NCBI RefSeq assembly: GCF_017565405.1
Contig: NZ_JAGEKR010000012.1
Span: 62,001 to 126,000, forward strand
Source of the DNA: Allobranchiibius sp. CTAmp26
Lineage (GTDB): Bacteria > Actinomycetota > Actinomycetes > Actinomycetales > Dermatophilaceae
DNA: 64,000 bases
Reading direction: 5' to 3'
In this document: positions 8,761 to 15,996 of the stretch, piece by piece
Layout of the letters: the number at the start of each line of letters is the position of its first letter
Position numbering within the stretch: the stretch's first letter is position 1
The notes under the pieces: model-generated
Database searches by the model: none
What the model saw: only the letters and a program-made list of their open reading frames with translations
What the model was told of the DNA's origin: nothing
Made by a program: the position numbers and the translations under genes

Positions 8761-9446
8761 GCCTCCGGCGCCCGCGAGGAGGCGGTCCGGCCCTGGCCGG
8801 AGCGCTGCTGGTGCTGCTCGCCGTCGCGTTGGCGACGGTCTGCACGCACCTCGGCGCGCGACGTACCGGTGAGTTGCGGGTCAGCGTCTGGGCCACCCAC
8901 CACGATCCGGCTTGGGCGGAGCAGGTCGGTCGGTGGATCGACACCGGCTTCGGCACCGTCGGCGCGGTCGTGATGATCGTGCTGGTGGTGCTGGTCCTCC
9001 TGATCGGCGGTCGCCGGCGGGACGTCGTGGTGGAGGTGGCGCTCTTCCTCGCGACCTGGGGTGCGTGCTCTCTCGTCAAACATGTGGCGGCCCGCCACCG
9101 GCCGCCCGCACCGCCGGTACGCCGGGTGGTCGCCCTGCAGGACCCGTACTCGATGCCCAGCGGACACACCGCGATCGCGACCGGCATCGTCGCGGCGATC
9201 TGCTTCACCGTGTGGCTCGGGCGGGGTTCGCACCGCGTGGCGCTGGGGATCGGCCTGCCCGTGGTCCTCGTGGTCGCCGCGAGCAGGGTGCTCGTCGGCG
9301 CGCACTACCTGGGTGATGTGACCGTCGCGATGCTCCTGGGTGCGGGGGTCTGTCTGCTGGTGCTGGCGCTCGGGCGCAGCGTCGGTCGGATCACGCCGGA
9401 CCTGCAGGGCACCGAACCCCTGCGCCTCCCGATCCGGCGCAGCTGA
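8757..9446 (+). CDS. PAP2-family membrane phosphatase
   Basis: 229 residues, several membrane segments. It carries the full PAP2 signature: K-x6-RP ('KHVAARHRP'), PSGH ('MPSGHTA') and SR-x5-H-x3-D ('SRVLVGAHYLGD'). Such enzymes dephosphorylate lipid phosphates such as phosphatidate or undecaprenyl pyrophosphate. The GTG at 8757 overlaps the dinG stop (GTGA), so translation is probably coupled. A much longer frame extends upstream, but it only shadows dinG. Substrate cannot be told from sequence; undecaprenyl-PP recycling is possible given the polysaccharide genes elsewhere in the window. Confidence 0.88.
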   Translation: MSLRRPRGGGPALAGALLVLLAVALATVCTHLGARRTGELRVSVWATHHDPAWAEQVGRWIDTGFGTVGAVVMIVLVVLVLLIGGRRRDVVVEVALFLATWGACSLVKHVAARHRPPAPPVRRVVALQDPYSMPSGHTAIATGIVAAICFTVWLGRGSHRVALGIGLPVVLVVAASRVLVGAHYLGDVTVAMLLGAGVCLLVLALGRSVGRITPDLQGTEPLRLPIRRS

Positions 9447-9488
9447 GCGGTGGTCCGCGGTGTCGGCGCCGCGTGGCAGGGTGTGCCC

Positions 9489-10448
9489 ATGCCGGAGCCT
9501 CCTGCCCTCGTGCTCATCGCCGGTCCGGAGCGGGTCCTGTCCGACCGGGCGCTGGACAGCACGCTGGAGGTCCTGCGGGCGCACGACCCGCAGATCGAGG
9601 TGGTGCGGCTGTACGCCGCCGACTACGCCCCCGGGTCGTTGCTCGTGCACGCCAGCCCCAGTCTCTTCGGCGGGGCGACCGCGATCGTCCTGCACGATGC
9701 CGACGAGGCGTCCGACGACCTGCAGGCAGATCTGCTCACCGTCATCGAGCAGGTCGGCGACGAGCTGCGCCTGGTGGTGCTGCACAAGGGCGGCAACCGC
9801 GGCAAGCGGGTGCTCGACGCGCTGAAGAGCGCCGGCGCCCGCCGGATCGACGCCCCGGCCATCAAGACCGACCGGGAGAAGAACGACTTCCTCACCCACG
9901 AGTTCCGCCGTGCCCGCCGCAAGGCGACCCCGGAGGCGGTCCGAGCGCTGCTCGATGCGGTCGGCCGCGATGTGGGGGAGCTGGCCGCCGCCGCGCGGCA
10001 GCTGGTCGACGACACCGAGGGCCTGATCGACGTCGAGCAGGTGCAGGAGTATCACGGGGGCAAGGTCGACGCGACAGGCTTCCGGGTCGCCGACGCGGCC
10101 GTCGCCGGGCAGACCTCGGAGGCGCTACGACTGCTGCGGCACGCCATCGCCTCCGGTCTCGACCCGGTGCCCATCGTCGCCGTCCTGGCGAGCCAGCTGC
10201 GCCAGGTGGCGCGGGTGGCGACAGCCGGCGGGGGATCCTCGGGTGCGCTCGCGGGCAAGCTCGGGATGGCACCCTGGCAGATCGACCGGGCGCGTACCGC
10301 CGCACGCGGCTGGGACGGCGACCGGCTCGGCCGCGCGATCCAGGCCGTCGCCACCGCAGACTTCGAGGTCAAGGGCGGCGGCCGCGACCCCGTCTACGCC
10401 GTCGAGCACGCGATCCTCACCATCACCCGGGAGCGGGGTGCGGGCTGA
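9489..10448 (+). CDS. holA: DNA polymerase III subunit delta
   Basis: 319 residues. Clamp-loader delta subunit, which opens the beta clamp. N-terminal AAA-like region 'PALVLIAGPERVLSDRAL', then 'DAPAIKTDREKNDFLTHEFRRA' and the helical C-terminal collar domain ('DPVPIVAVLASQLRQVARVA', 'LGMAPWQIDRARTAARGW'), all typical of HolA. The ATG at 9489 is preferred over a start 13 codons earlier because GCAGGG lies about eight bases upstream and homologues begin with a short tail before 'LVLIAG'. In most Actinobacteria holA follows comEC; here it lies upstream of leuS. Confidence 0.93.
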   Translation: MPEPPALVLIAGPERVLSDRALDSTLEVLRAHDPQIEVVRLYAADYAPGSLLVHASPSLFGGATAIVLHDADEASDDLQADLLTVIEQVGDELRLVVLHKGGNRGKRVLDALKSAGARRIDAPAIKTDREKNDFLTHEFRRARRKATPEAVRALLDAVGRDVGELAAAARQLVDDTEGLIDVEQVQEYHGGKVDATGFRVADAAVAGQTSEALRLLRHAIASGLDPVPIVAVLASQLRQVARVATAGGGSSGALAGKLGMAPWQIDRARTAARGWDGDRLGRAIQAVATADFEVKGGGRDPVYAVEHAILTITRERGAG

Positions 10449-10468
10449 GTCCACGGCTGGTCGACGAT

Positions 10469-10498
10469 TTGGGCGCTTCCCTGCGGCGCTGGTAGATT
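10469..10498 (+). promoter_or_regulatory. predicted rpsT promoter
   Basis: TTGGGC (10469-10474), an 18-base spacer and TAGATT (10493-10498). The 5' leader would be about 130 bases, long enough to carry the S20 autoregulation known in other bacteria; I cannot identify that element by eye. Confidence 0.4.
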
Positions 10499-10638
10499 TG
10501 GCGATCGCGTGCGCGCCCCGGTCGTGCGCGCATGCAGCAGCATCTCGTACGACGATTCGCCCGGAGTGTCCCCACGCCCCAACCCGTCGTCGTACGTGCC
10601 CTCGACACCCCTGACATTTCGACCAAGGAAGTTCATTC

Positions 10639-10899
10639 GTGGCAAACATCAAGTCGCAGATCAAGCGGGTCAAGACGAACGCGATCCGTACGGAGCGCAA
10701 CAAGGCGCACAAGTCCGAGGTGCGCACCTGGATCCGCAAGGTCCGTGAGGCCGCCGAGTCCGGTGACAAGGCCGGCGCCGAAGAGGCGCTGAAGACCGCG
10801 TCCAAGAAGCTGGACAAGGCCGTCACCAAGGGCGTCATCCACAAGAACCAGGCGGCCAACAAGAAGTCGAACCTGGCGAAGAAGGTCAACGCTCTCTGA
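10639..10899 (+). CDS. rpsT: 30S ribosomal protein S20
   Basis: 86 residues, strongly basic, three-helix protein of the 30S body that binds 16S rRNA. '[26 protein letters not shown]' is the characteristic N-terminus and '[22 protein letters not shown]' the C-terminus. The GTG start at 10639 has AAGGAAG about eight bases upstream. It is followed by a strong hairpin terminator, so it is transcribed separately from leuS. Confidence 0.98.
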   Translation: MANIKSQIKRVKTNAIRTERNKAHKSEVRTWIRKVREAAESGDKAGAEEALKTASKKLDKAVTKGVIHKNQAANKKSNLAKKVNAL

Positions 10900-10916
10900 G
10901 CGATCTCTCCTGTGCA

Positions 10917-10950
10917 GCGCCGGTCAGCCCGTTCGGGCGGCCGGCGCTTC
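10917..10950 (+). terminator. rpsT terminator hairpin
   Basis: Arms GCGCCGG (10917-10923) and CCGGCGC (10941-10947) enclose an inner stem GCCCG-TT-CGGGC. A short T-containing tail follows (TTCGCGTT). It lies 17 bases after the rpsT stop. Confidence 0.75.
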
Positions 10951-10989
10951 GCGTTGTCGGGCAGCCAGGAGCGATGAGGTCTGTTGCGG

Positions 10990-10995
10990 TAGTCT
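10990..10995 (+). promoter_or_regulatory. -10 box of the leuS leader transcript
   Basis: TAGTCT (TANNNT type) ends six bases before the ATG of the leader peptide at 11002, so the leader mRNA should start at or beside that codon. No clear -35 is seen. Confidence 0.5.
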
Positions 10996-11001
10996 GCGGA
11001 C

Positions 11002-11043
11002 ATGCATCGTCGGCTCCTTCTTCGGCAGCCGCGGCCGATCTGA
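11002..11043 (+). CDS. leuS leader peptide (13 residues, three consecutive Leu codons)
   Basis: Tiny reading frame encoding MHRRLLLRQPRPI. Codons 5-7 are CTC CTT CTT, three leucines in a row, directly upstream of the leucyl-tRNA synthetase gene. A stable hairpin (11028-11061) overlaps the end of the peptide and an intrinsic terminator (11063-11089) follows. This is the standard design of transcription attenuation by ribosome stalling: shortage of charged tRNA-Leu would stall the ribosome on the Leu run, rearrange the leader RNA and allow read-through into leuS. The start is probably leaderless, with a -10 six bases upstream. The peptide itself needs no function. Confidence 0.65.
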   Translation: MHRRLLLRQPRPI

Positions 11044-11061
11044 ACCGGATCCGGACGCGGC
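11028..11061 (+). promoter_or_regulatory. hairpin in leuS leader overlapping the leader-peptide stop
   Basis: Arms GCCGCG (11028-11033) and CGCGGC (11056-11061), extended inward by CCG/CGG and ATC/GAT pairs with small bulges. It covers the last codons and stop of the leader peptide and ends one base before the terminator stem. It is the likely alternative or pause structure. A competing pairing of CATGCA (11001-11006) with TGCATG (11069-11074) would break the terminator. Confidence 0.5.
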
Positions 11062-11062
11062 G

Positions 11063-11089
11063 ACCCCTTGCATGCGCAGGGGGTTTCTT
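11063..11089 (+). terminator. intrinsic terminator (attenuator) in front of leuS
   Basis: A nine-base-pair stem pairs ACCCCTTGC (11063-11071) with GCAGGGGGT (11076-11084, one T-G wobble) around the loop ATGC, followed by TTTCTT. It lies 76 bases before the leuS start and after the leader peptide, where a regulated terminator belongs. Confidence 0.7.
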
Positions 11090-11164
11090 CATGCACATGA
11101 GCGTTCCCGCGTGGTGAACCCGGCGCCGCAGGCGAGGACCGACTGAAGGACGAGCAGGAGAAGC

Positions 11165-14032
11165 ATGAGCGACACCGAACCGCAGCACCGCTACACCCCT
11201 GAGCTGGCCGGCGCAATCGAACGCCGCTGGCAGGAGCACTGGCAGGAGCACGGCACCTTCCACGCCGCGAATCCCAGCGGCCCGTGGGCGCAGAGCGGCA
11301 CTGCCGATATCGGCGACCGGCCGAAGTTCATGCTGCAGGACATGTTCCCCTACCCCTCGGGCGCAGGTCTGCACGTCGGCCACCCGTTGGGCTTCATTGC
11401 GACCGACGTGATCGCGCGCTATCAGCGCATGCAGGGCCGCAACGTGCTCTACACGCTGGGCTACGACTCCTTCGGCCTGCCCGCGGAGCAGTACGCCGTG
11501 CAGACCGGCCAGCACCCCCGCAAGACGACCGAGGAGAACATCGAGACCTACATCGGTCAGTTGCGTCGCCTAGGGCTGTCGCACGACGACCGGCGTGCGG
11601 TGCAGACCATCGACCCGGCGTACTACAAGTGGACCCAGTGGATCTTCACCCGGATCTACGACAGCTGGTACGACGAGCGCGCGGGCAAGGCTCGGCCGAT
11701 CGCCGACCTGGTCGCCGGGTACGAATCGGGCACGGTGGCAACGCCGTCCGGTGCGCACTGGGGTGACCTGACCGCCGCGGAGCGAGCTGCTTCGGTCGAC
11801 GCCCGTCGGCTGGCGTACAAGTCGACGGCGCCGGTGAACTGGGCTCCCGGCCTGGGCACCGTGGTCGCGAACGAGGAGGTCACCAACGAGGGCCTGACCG
11901 AGCGCGGCGACTTCCCGGTCTTCCGACGCAACCTGCCGCAGTGGATGATGCGCATCACGGCGTACGCCGACCGCTTGATCGACGACCTGGACCGGGTGGA
12001 CTGGCCCGAGTCGGTGAAGGCGATCCAGCGCAACTGGATCGGTCGTTCGCAGGGTGCCGCCGTCACTTTCCCGCTGGCCGGGTCCGCCGACGGCGTCGAG
12101 GTGTTCACCACCCGCCCGGACACGATCTTCGGCGCGACCTACATGGTGCTGGCACCCGAGCACGCACTGGTCGACACCATCACGCCGGACGCGTGGCCGG
12201 CGTCGACCGACCCGCGCTGGACCGGTGGCGCGGAGGATCCACGGACGGCGGTGGCGGCGTACCGTGCCGTGGCCAGCCGCAAGTCCGACCTGGAGCGACA
12301 GGTCGACGACAAGGCCAAGACCGGTGTGTTCACCGGCGCCTATGCGATCAATCCCGTGACCGGACAGCGTGTTCCGGTCTTCATCGCGGACTACGTGCTG
12401 ATGGGTTACGGCACCGGCGCGATCATGGCCGTCCCGGCGGAGGACCCGCGCGACTGGGACTTCGCCAAGAAGTTCGGGCTGCCGCACGTGCGCACCGTCC
12501 AACCCGCCGAGGGCCACGACGAGGACACCGCCTATACCGGCAGCGGCCTGATGATCAACTCCTCGAACGACCGGATCTCGTTGAACGGCAAAGACGTCGA
12601 CGACGCCAAGGCGACGATCATCGCGTTCCTGGAGGAGCACGGCAGCGGGCACGGCACCATCACCTACAAGCTGCGCGATTGGCTGTTCAGCCGACAGCGC
12701 TACTGGGGTGAGCCGTTCCCGATCGTCTACGACGAGGACGGCGCCGCACACGCCATCCCCGAGCGTCTGCTGCCGGTGGAGCTGCCCGAGGTGGCGGACT
12801 ACTCGCCCAAGACCTACGACCCGCAGGACGCCGACTCGATGCCTGAGTCGCCGCTGGGCCGGGCCACCGAATGGGTGACCGTCGAGCTGGACCTGGGTGA
12901 CGGTCCCAAGACCTACACCCGCGAAACCGACACGATGCCCAACTGGGCAGGGTCCTGTTGGTATGAGATCCGGTACACCGATCCTGCCAACAACGAGCGC
13001 TTCGCCGACCGCGAGTGCGAGGAGTACTGGATGGGTCCCGGCCGCGGTGACGGCGAGGGTGTCGCGAACGACCCGGGCGGCGTCGACCTCTACGTCGGCG
13101 GCGTCGAGCATGCGGTGCTGCACCTGCTCTACGCGCGCTTCTGGCACAAGGTGCTCTTCGACCTGGGCGAGATCAGTTCCAGCGAGCCGTTCCGCAAGCT
13201 GTTCAACCAGGGCTACATCCAGGCCTTCGCGTTCCGTGACGCGCGCGGCCAGGTGGTCCCCGCGAACGAGGTGGTCGAGGAGGGCGAGGGTCCGGCCACG
13301 AAGTACACCTGGAACGGTGCGCCTGTCACCCGCGAGTACGGGAAGATGGGCAAGTCGCTGAAGAACGTCGTCACGCCGGACGAGATGTGCGCGCAGTACG
13401 GCGCCGACACCTTCCGCGTCTACGAGATGTCGATGGGCCCGCTGGACATGTCCCGCCCGTGGGAGACCCGGGCCGTGGTCGGTTCGCAGCGTTTCCTGCA
13501 ACGCCTGTGGCGCAACGTGATCGACGAGGAGACCGGCGCACTGCGGGTCGTTGACGACGCTCCCGCCGACGATCTGGACCGGTTGCTGCACCGCACCATC
13601 GACGGCGTACGGCGCGACTTCGGACACCTGCACTTCCACACGGCGATCGCGAAGCTGATCGAGCTGAACAACGTGCTGACCCGCACCGGGATGGCCCCGC
13701 GCTCGGTCGTCGAACCCCTGGTGCAGATGACCGCTCCGCTGGCGCCGCACCTGGCCGAGGAGCTGTGGCGCACGCTGGGACATGACGAGACGATCACCTT
13801 CGTGGCGTTCCCGCAGGCCGACCCGGCCAAGCTGGTCCAGGAGACCGTCACCTGCGTGGTGCAGGTGATGGGCAAGGTGCGCGACCGCATCGAGGTGTCG
13901 CCGAGCATCGATGCCGCCGAGCTGGAGCAGCTCGCGCGGGACAACGCCAAGGTCCTGGAAAGCCTGGGGGACAAGCAGATCCGCAAGATCGTCGTGCGTG
14001 CGCCCAAGCTGGTCAACATCGTGGCCGGCTGA
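11165..14032 (+). CDS. leuS: leucine--tRNA ligase
   Basis: 955 residues, class Ia synthetase that charges tRNA-Leu. The HIGH motif is HVGH (70-73, in '[16 protein letters not shown]'). The KMSKS loop reads KMGKS (727-731). The CP1 editing domain lies in between ('[19 protein letters not shown]', about 315-333; '[21 protein letters not shown]', about 415). The length is typical of actinobacterial enzymes with their insertions. The ATG at 11165 has AGGAGAAG close upstream. Expression is probably controlled by the attenuator just upstream. degV follows after nine bases. Confidence 0.98.
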   Translation: MSDTEPQHRYTPELAGAIERRWQEHWQEHGTFHAANPSGPWAQSGTADIGDRPKFMLQDMFPYPSGAGLHVGHPLGFIATDVIARYQRMQGRNVLYTLGYDSFGLPAEQYAVQTGQHPRKTTEENIETYIGQLRRLGLSHDDRRAVQTIDPAYYKWTQWIFTRIYDSWYDERAGKARPIADLVAGYESGTVATPSGAHWGDLTAAERAASVDARRLAYKSTAPVNWAPGLGTVVANEEVTNEGLTERGDFPVFRRNLPQWMMRITAYADRLIDDLDRVDWPESVKAIQRNWIGRSQGAAVTFPLAGSADGVEVFTTRPDTIFGATYMVLAPEHALVDTITPDAWPASTDPRWTGGAEDPRTAVAAYRAVASRKSDLERQVDDKAKTGVFTGAYAINPVTGQRVPVFIADYVLMGYGTGAIMAVPAEDPRDWDFAKKFGLPHVRTVQPAEGHDEDTAYTGSGLMINSSNDRISLNGKDVDDAKATIIAFLEEHGSGHGTITYKLRDWLFSRQRYWGEPFPIVYDEDGAAHAIPERLLPVELPEVADYSPKTYDPQDADSMPESPLGRATEWVTVELDLGDGPKTYTRETDTMPNWAGSCWYEIRYTDPANNERFADRECEEYWMGPGRGDGEGVANDPGGVDLYVGGVEHAVLHLLYARFWHKVLFDLGEISSSEPFRKLFNQGYIQAFAFRDARGQVVPANEVVEEGEGPATKYTWNGAPVTREYGKMGKSLKNVVTPDEMCAQYGADTFRVYEMSMGPLDMSRPWETRAVVGSQRFLQRLWRNVIDEETGALRVVDDAPADDLDRLLHRTIDGVRRDFGHLHFHTAIAKLIELNNVLTRTGMAPRSVVEPLVQMTAPLAPHLAEELWRTLGHDETITFVAFPQADPAKLVQETVTCVVQVMGKVRDRIEVSPSIDAAELEQLARDNAKVLESLGDKQIRKIVVRAPKLVNIVAG

Positions 14033-14041
14033 GGTGGACGC

Positions 14042-14929
14042 GTGAACGTCGCCGTCGTGACGGACTCCACGGCGTACCTGCCGGGGGATCTGGCGGCCCG
14101 TCACCATGTGCGACTGGTCCCGTTGCACGTCGTGGTCGGCGGCACGTCGTACGAGGAGGGTCGCGACATCTCCTCCGCCGACGTGGCGCAGGCGCTGCGC
14201 GCCTTCCGTCCCGTGTCGACCTCGCGTCCCTCGCCGGGCGCGTTCCTGCAGGTCTATGAGGAGCTCGCGCACGCCGGCGCCCAGCACATCGTCTCGGTGC
14301 ACATCTCGGGTGCGATGTCGGCGACGGCATCCTCGGCGGAGATCGCCGCCGAGGAGTCGCCGGTGCCCGTCACGGTCGTCGACAGCCGCTCCATCGGGAT
14401 GGCGATGGGATACGCCGTCCTCGCAGCGGCAGAGGTCGCTGCGAGTGGCGCCCCACCCGAGGCCGTTGCACAGGTGGCGCACGACCACGCCGCCGCGGCA
14501 TCGGTCGGTTTCTACGTCGACACGCTCGAATACCTGCGGCGCGGTGGGCGGATCGGTAAGGCTGCGGCGCTCTTCGGGTCGGCTCTCGCGATCAAGCCGC
14601 TGCTCACGATGAACGACGGTCAGATCGAGCCCCTGGAGCGGGTGCGCACCACCGGCAAGGCGCTCGCCCGGATGCGCGAACGAGCGGTGGAGGCAGCCGC
14701 GGCAATGGATTCACCCGACGGTGTCGACATCGCGGTGCACCATCTGGACTCCCGCGCGCGCGCCGAACAGCTCGTCGAGGACCTCGCCGAGGCGGTGCCG
14801 CAGGCGCGGCGGGTGCTGCTCGTCGAGCTCGGTGCCGTCGTCGGGGCCCATGTCGGCCCCGGGACCCTGGCGACCGCCGTCAGTCCGCGGCTGGGCGCGC
14901 GGTCGGCCATCCTGGGCGCCTCCGCCTGA
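14042..14929 (+). CDS. DegV family fatty-acid-binding protein
   Basis: 295 residues. DegV/FakB-type proteins bind a fatty acid and, with the kinase FakA, present it for phosphorylation. 'VVTDSTAYLP' at the N-terminus, 'SRPSPGAFLQVYEEL' and 'VHISGAMSATASSA' form the ligand pocket motifs; 'GFYVDTLEYLRRGGRIGKAAALFGSALAIKPLL' is the DegV C-terminal signature. The GTG start at 14042 lies nine bases after leuS, so it is probably in the same transcript. No fakA is visible here. The leuS-degV-comEA-comEC order is common in Actinobacteria. Confidence 0.9.
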   Translation: MNVAVVTDSTAYLPGDLAARHHVRLVPLHVVVGGTSYEEGRDISSADVAQALRAFRPVSTSRPSPGAFLQVYEELAHAGAQHIVSVHISGAMSATASSAEIAAEESPVPVTVVDSRSIGMAMGYAVLAAAEVAASGAPPEAVAQVAHDHAAAASVGFYVDTLEYLRRGGRIGKAAALFGSALAIKPLLTMNDGQIEPLERVRTTGKALARMRERAVEAAAAMDSPDGVDIAVHHLDSRARAEQLVEDLAEAVPQARRVLLVELGAVVGAHVGPGTLATAVSPRLGARSAILGASA

Positions 14930-15012
14930 CCGCTCGGTCCACATCCCCCCGGTGCGGGTGCGGTTGTCCACAAGCGCGGGTCCGGCAACCGATGCGCACC
15001 CGGAGGGATCCC

Positions 15013-15018
15013 TAACGT
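15013..15018 (+). promoter_or_regulatory. -10 box for a leaderless comEA transcript
   Basis: TAACGT lies six bases before the comEA ATG. A DnaA-box-like nonamer TTGTCCACA occurs about 50 bases upstream (14964-14972). Confidence 0.4.
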
Positions 15019-15024
15019 CTCGGT

Positions 15025-15996
15025 ATGCCACGTGTTCGCCCCGAGCAGGCAGCCCCCGATCGGCTGGCCGCCGTCCTCGACGAGCTGGACGCCGTGCGCC
15101 GCCCCGTCGGCTGGGTGCCGACGCAGGAGTCCCTGCTCGACAGCCGACGACCGGCGATCCAGCCCGCCGAGGCGGGCGAGACAAGGGGCTCGGCGCGGCT
15201 GGCGCGGGCGCGCGGCGGCGCGCGACACGACGGCTCGGGCGCCGACGTGCGCCCGCACGCGCCGCTGTTGCGAACACCGGCCGCGCTGCGCGACGCCCAG
15301 GTGGCGCCGAGCAGGCTGGCGGTGCTCGGTGTGCTGGTGGTCGTGCTCGTCTCGGGGCTGGTCCTCGGTGGCCGGGTGTTACTCGCTCGGGCGTCGGCGA
15401 CGTCGACTCCCGTAGCCGCGCAGACCGGGGCTCGCTCGGCCGCGACGACCACGGCGGGGGTGAGCCGTTTCGGCGCCGGCTCGACGGTCCCGAGCGGGGT
15501 GTCCTCCACTGCGGTCGCGACGCAGGTCGTCGTGCAGGTCGTCGGCCAGGTGCGCCGCCCCGGTGTGGTCACGCTGCACAGCGGCGCCCGGGTCGAGGAT
15601 GCGGTGGCCGCGGCGGGAGGAGCCCTGCCGTCCGCCGACCTGTCCGCCGTCAACCTCGCCCGCGTGGTCACCGACGGTGAACAGATCCAGGTGCCGAAGC
15701 CCGGCCAGACGATGACCGCGCCGGCGGGGGCCGTGGGTGGTGGTGCCGGCTCCGGCGGCCCGTCCGGGGCCACGTCGGGCAACTCCGCGGCCACGTCGGC
15801 GGGCGGCGTCGTCGACCTCAACACCGCGGATGTCACGGGTCTGGACGCGTTGCCCGGGGTCGGGCCGGTGCTCGCCCAGCGGATTATCGACTGGCGCACC
15901 CAGAACGGCCGCTTCACCAGCGTCGACGAGCTGGGGGAGGTGAGCGGCATCGGAGACAAGGTGCTGGCGCGGTTGCGACCGCATGTGACGGTATGA
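15025..15996 (+). CDS. comEA: ComEA family helix-hairpin-helix DNA-binding protein
   Basis: 323 residues. Membrane-anchored DNA receptor of the competence DNA-uptake system. A basic cytosolic N-terminus precedes one membrane segment (about 98-120, 'LAVLGVLVVVLVSGLVLGGR'). An SLBB-like domain (about 168-226, 'VQVVGQVRRPGVVTL') and a Gly/Ser linker follow, then a C-terminal pair of helix-hairpin-helix motifs (262-321, 'DLNTADVTGLDALPGVGPVLAQRI', 'GEVSGIGDKVLARLRPHV'). The ATG at 15025 follows a leaderless-type -10. The stop overlaps the comEC start (ATGA). Natural competence is rarely demonstrated in such bacteria, so a DNA-uptake role is family knowledge only. Confidence 0.92.
   Translation: MPRVRPEQAAPDRLAAVLDELDAVRRPVGWVPTQESLLDSRRPAIQPAEAGETRGSARLARARGGARHDGSGADVRPHAPLLRTPAALRDAQVAPSRLAVLGVLVVVLVSGLVLGGRVLLARASATSTPVAAQTGARSAATTTAGVSRFGAGSTVPSGVSSTAVATQVVVQVVGQVRRPGVVTLHSGARVEDAVAAAGGALPSADLSAVNLARVVTDGEQIQVPKPGQTMTAPAGAVGGGAGSGGPSGATSGNSAATSAGGVVDLNTADVTGLDALPGVGPVLAQRIIDWRTQNGRFTSVDELGEVSGIGDKVLARLRPHVTV

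Noticed and set aside
11044-11164. T-box riboswitch for leuS
   Set aside because: No T-box consensus (TGGNACCGCG-like) is seen; the Leu-codon leader peptide and terminator explain the region better.
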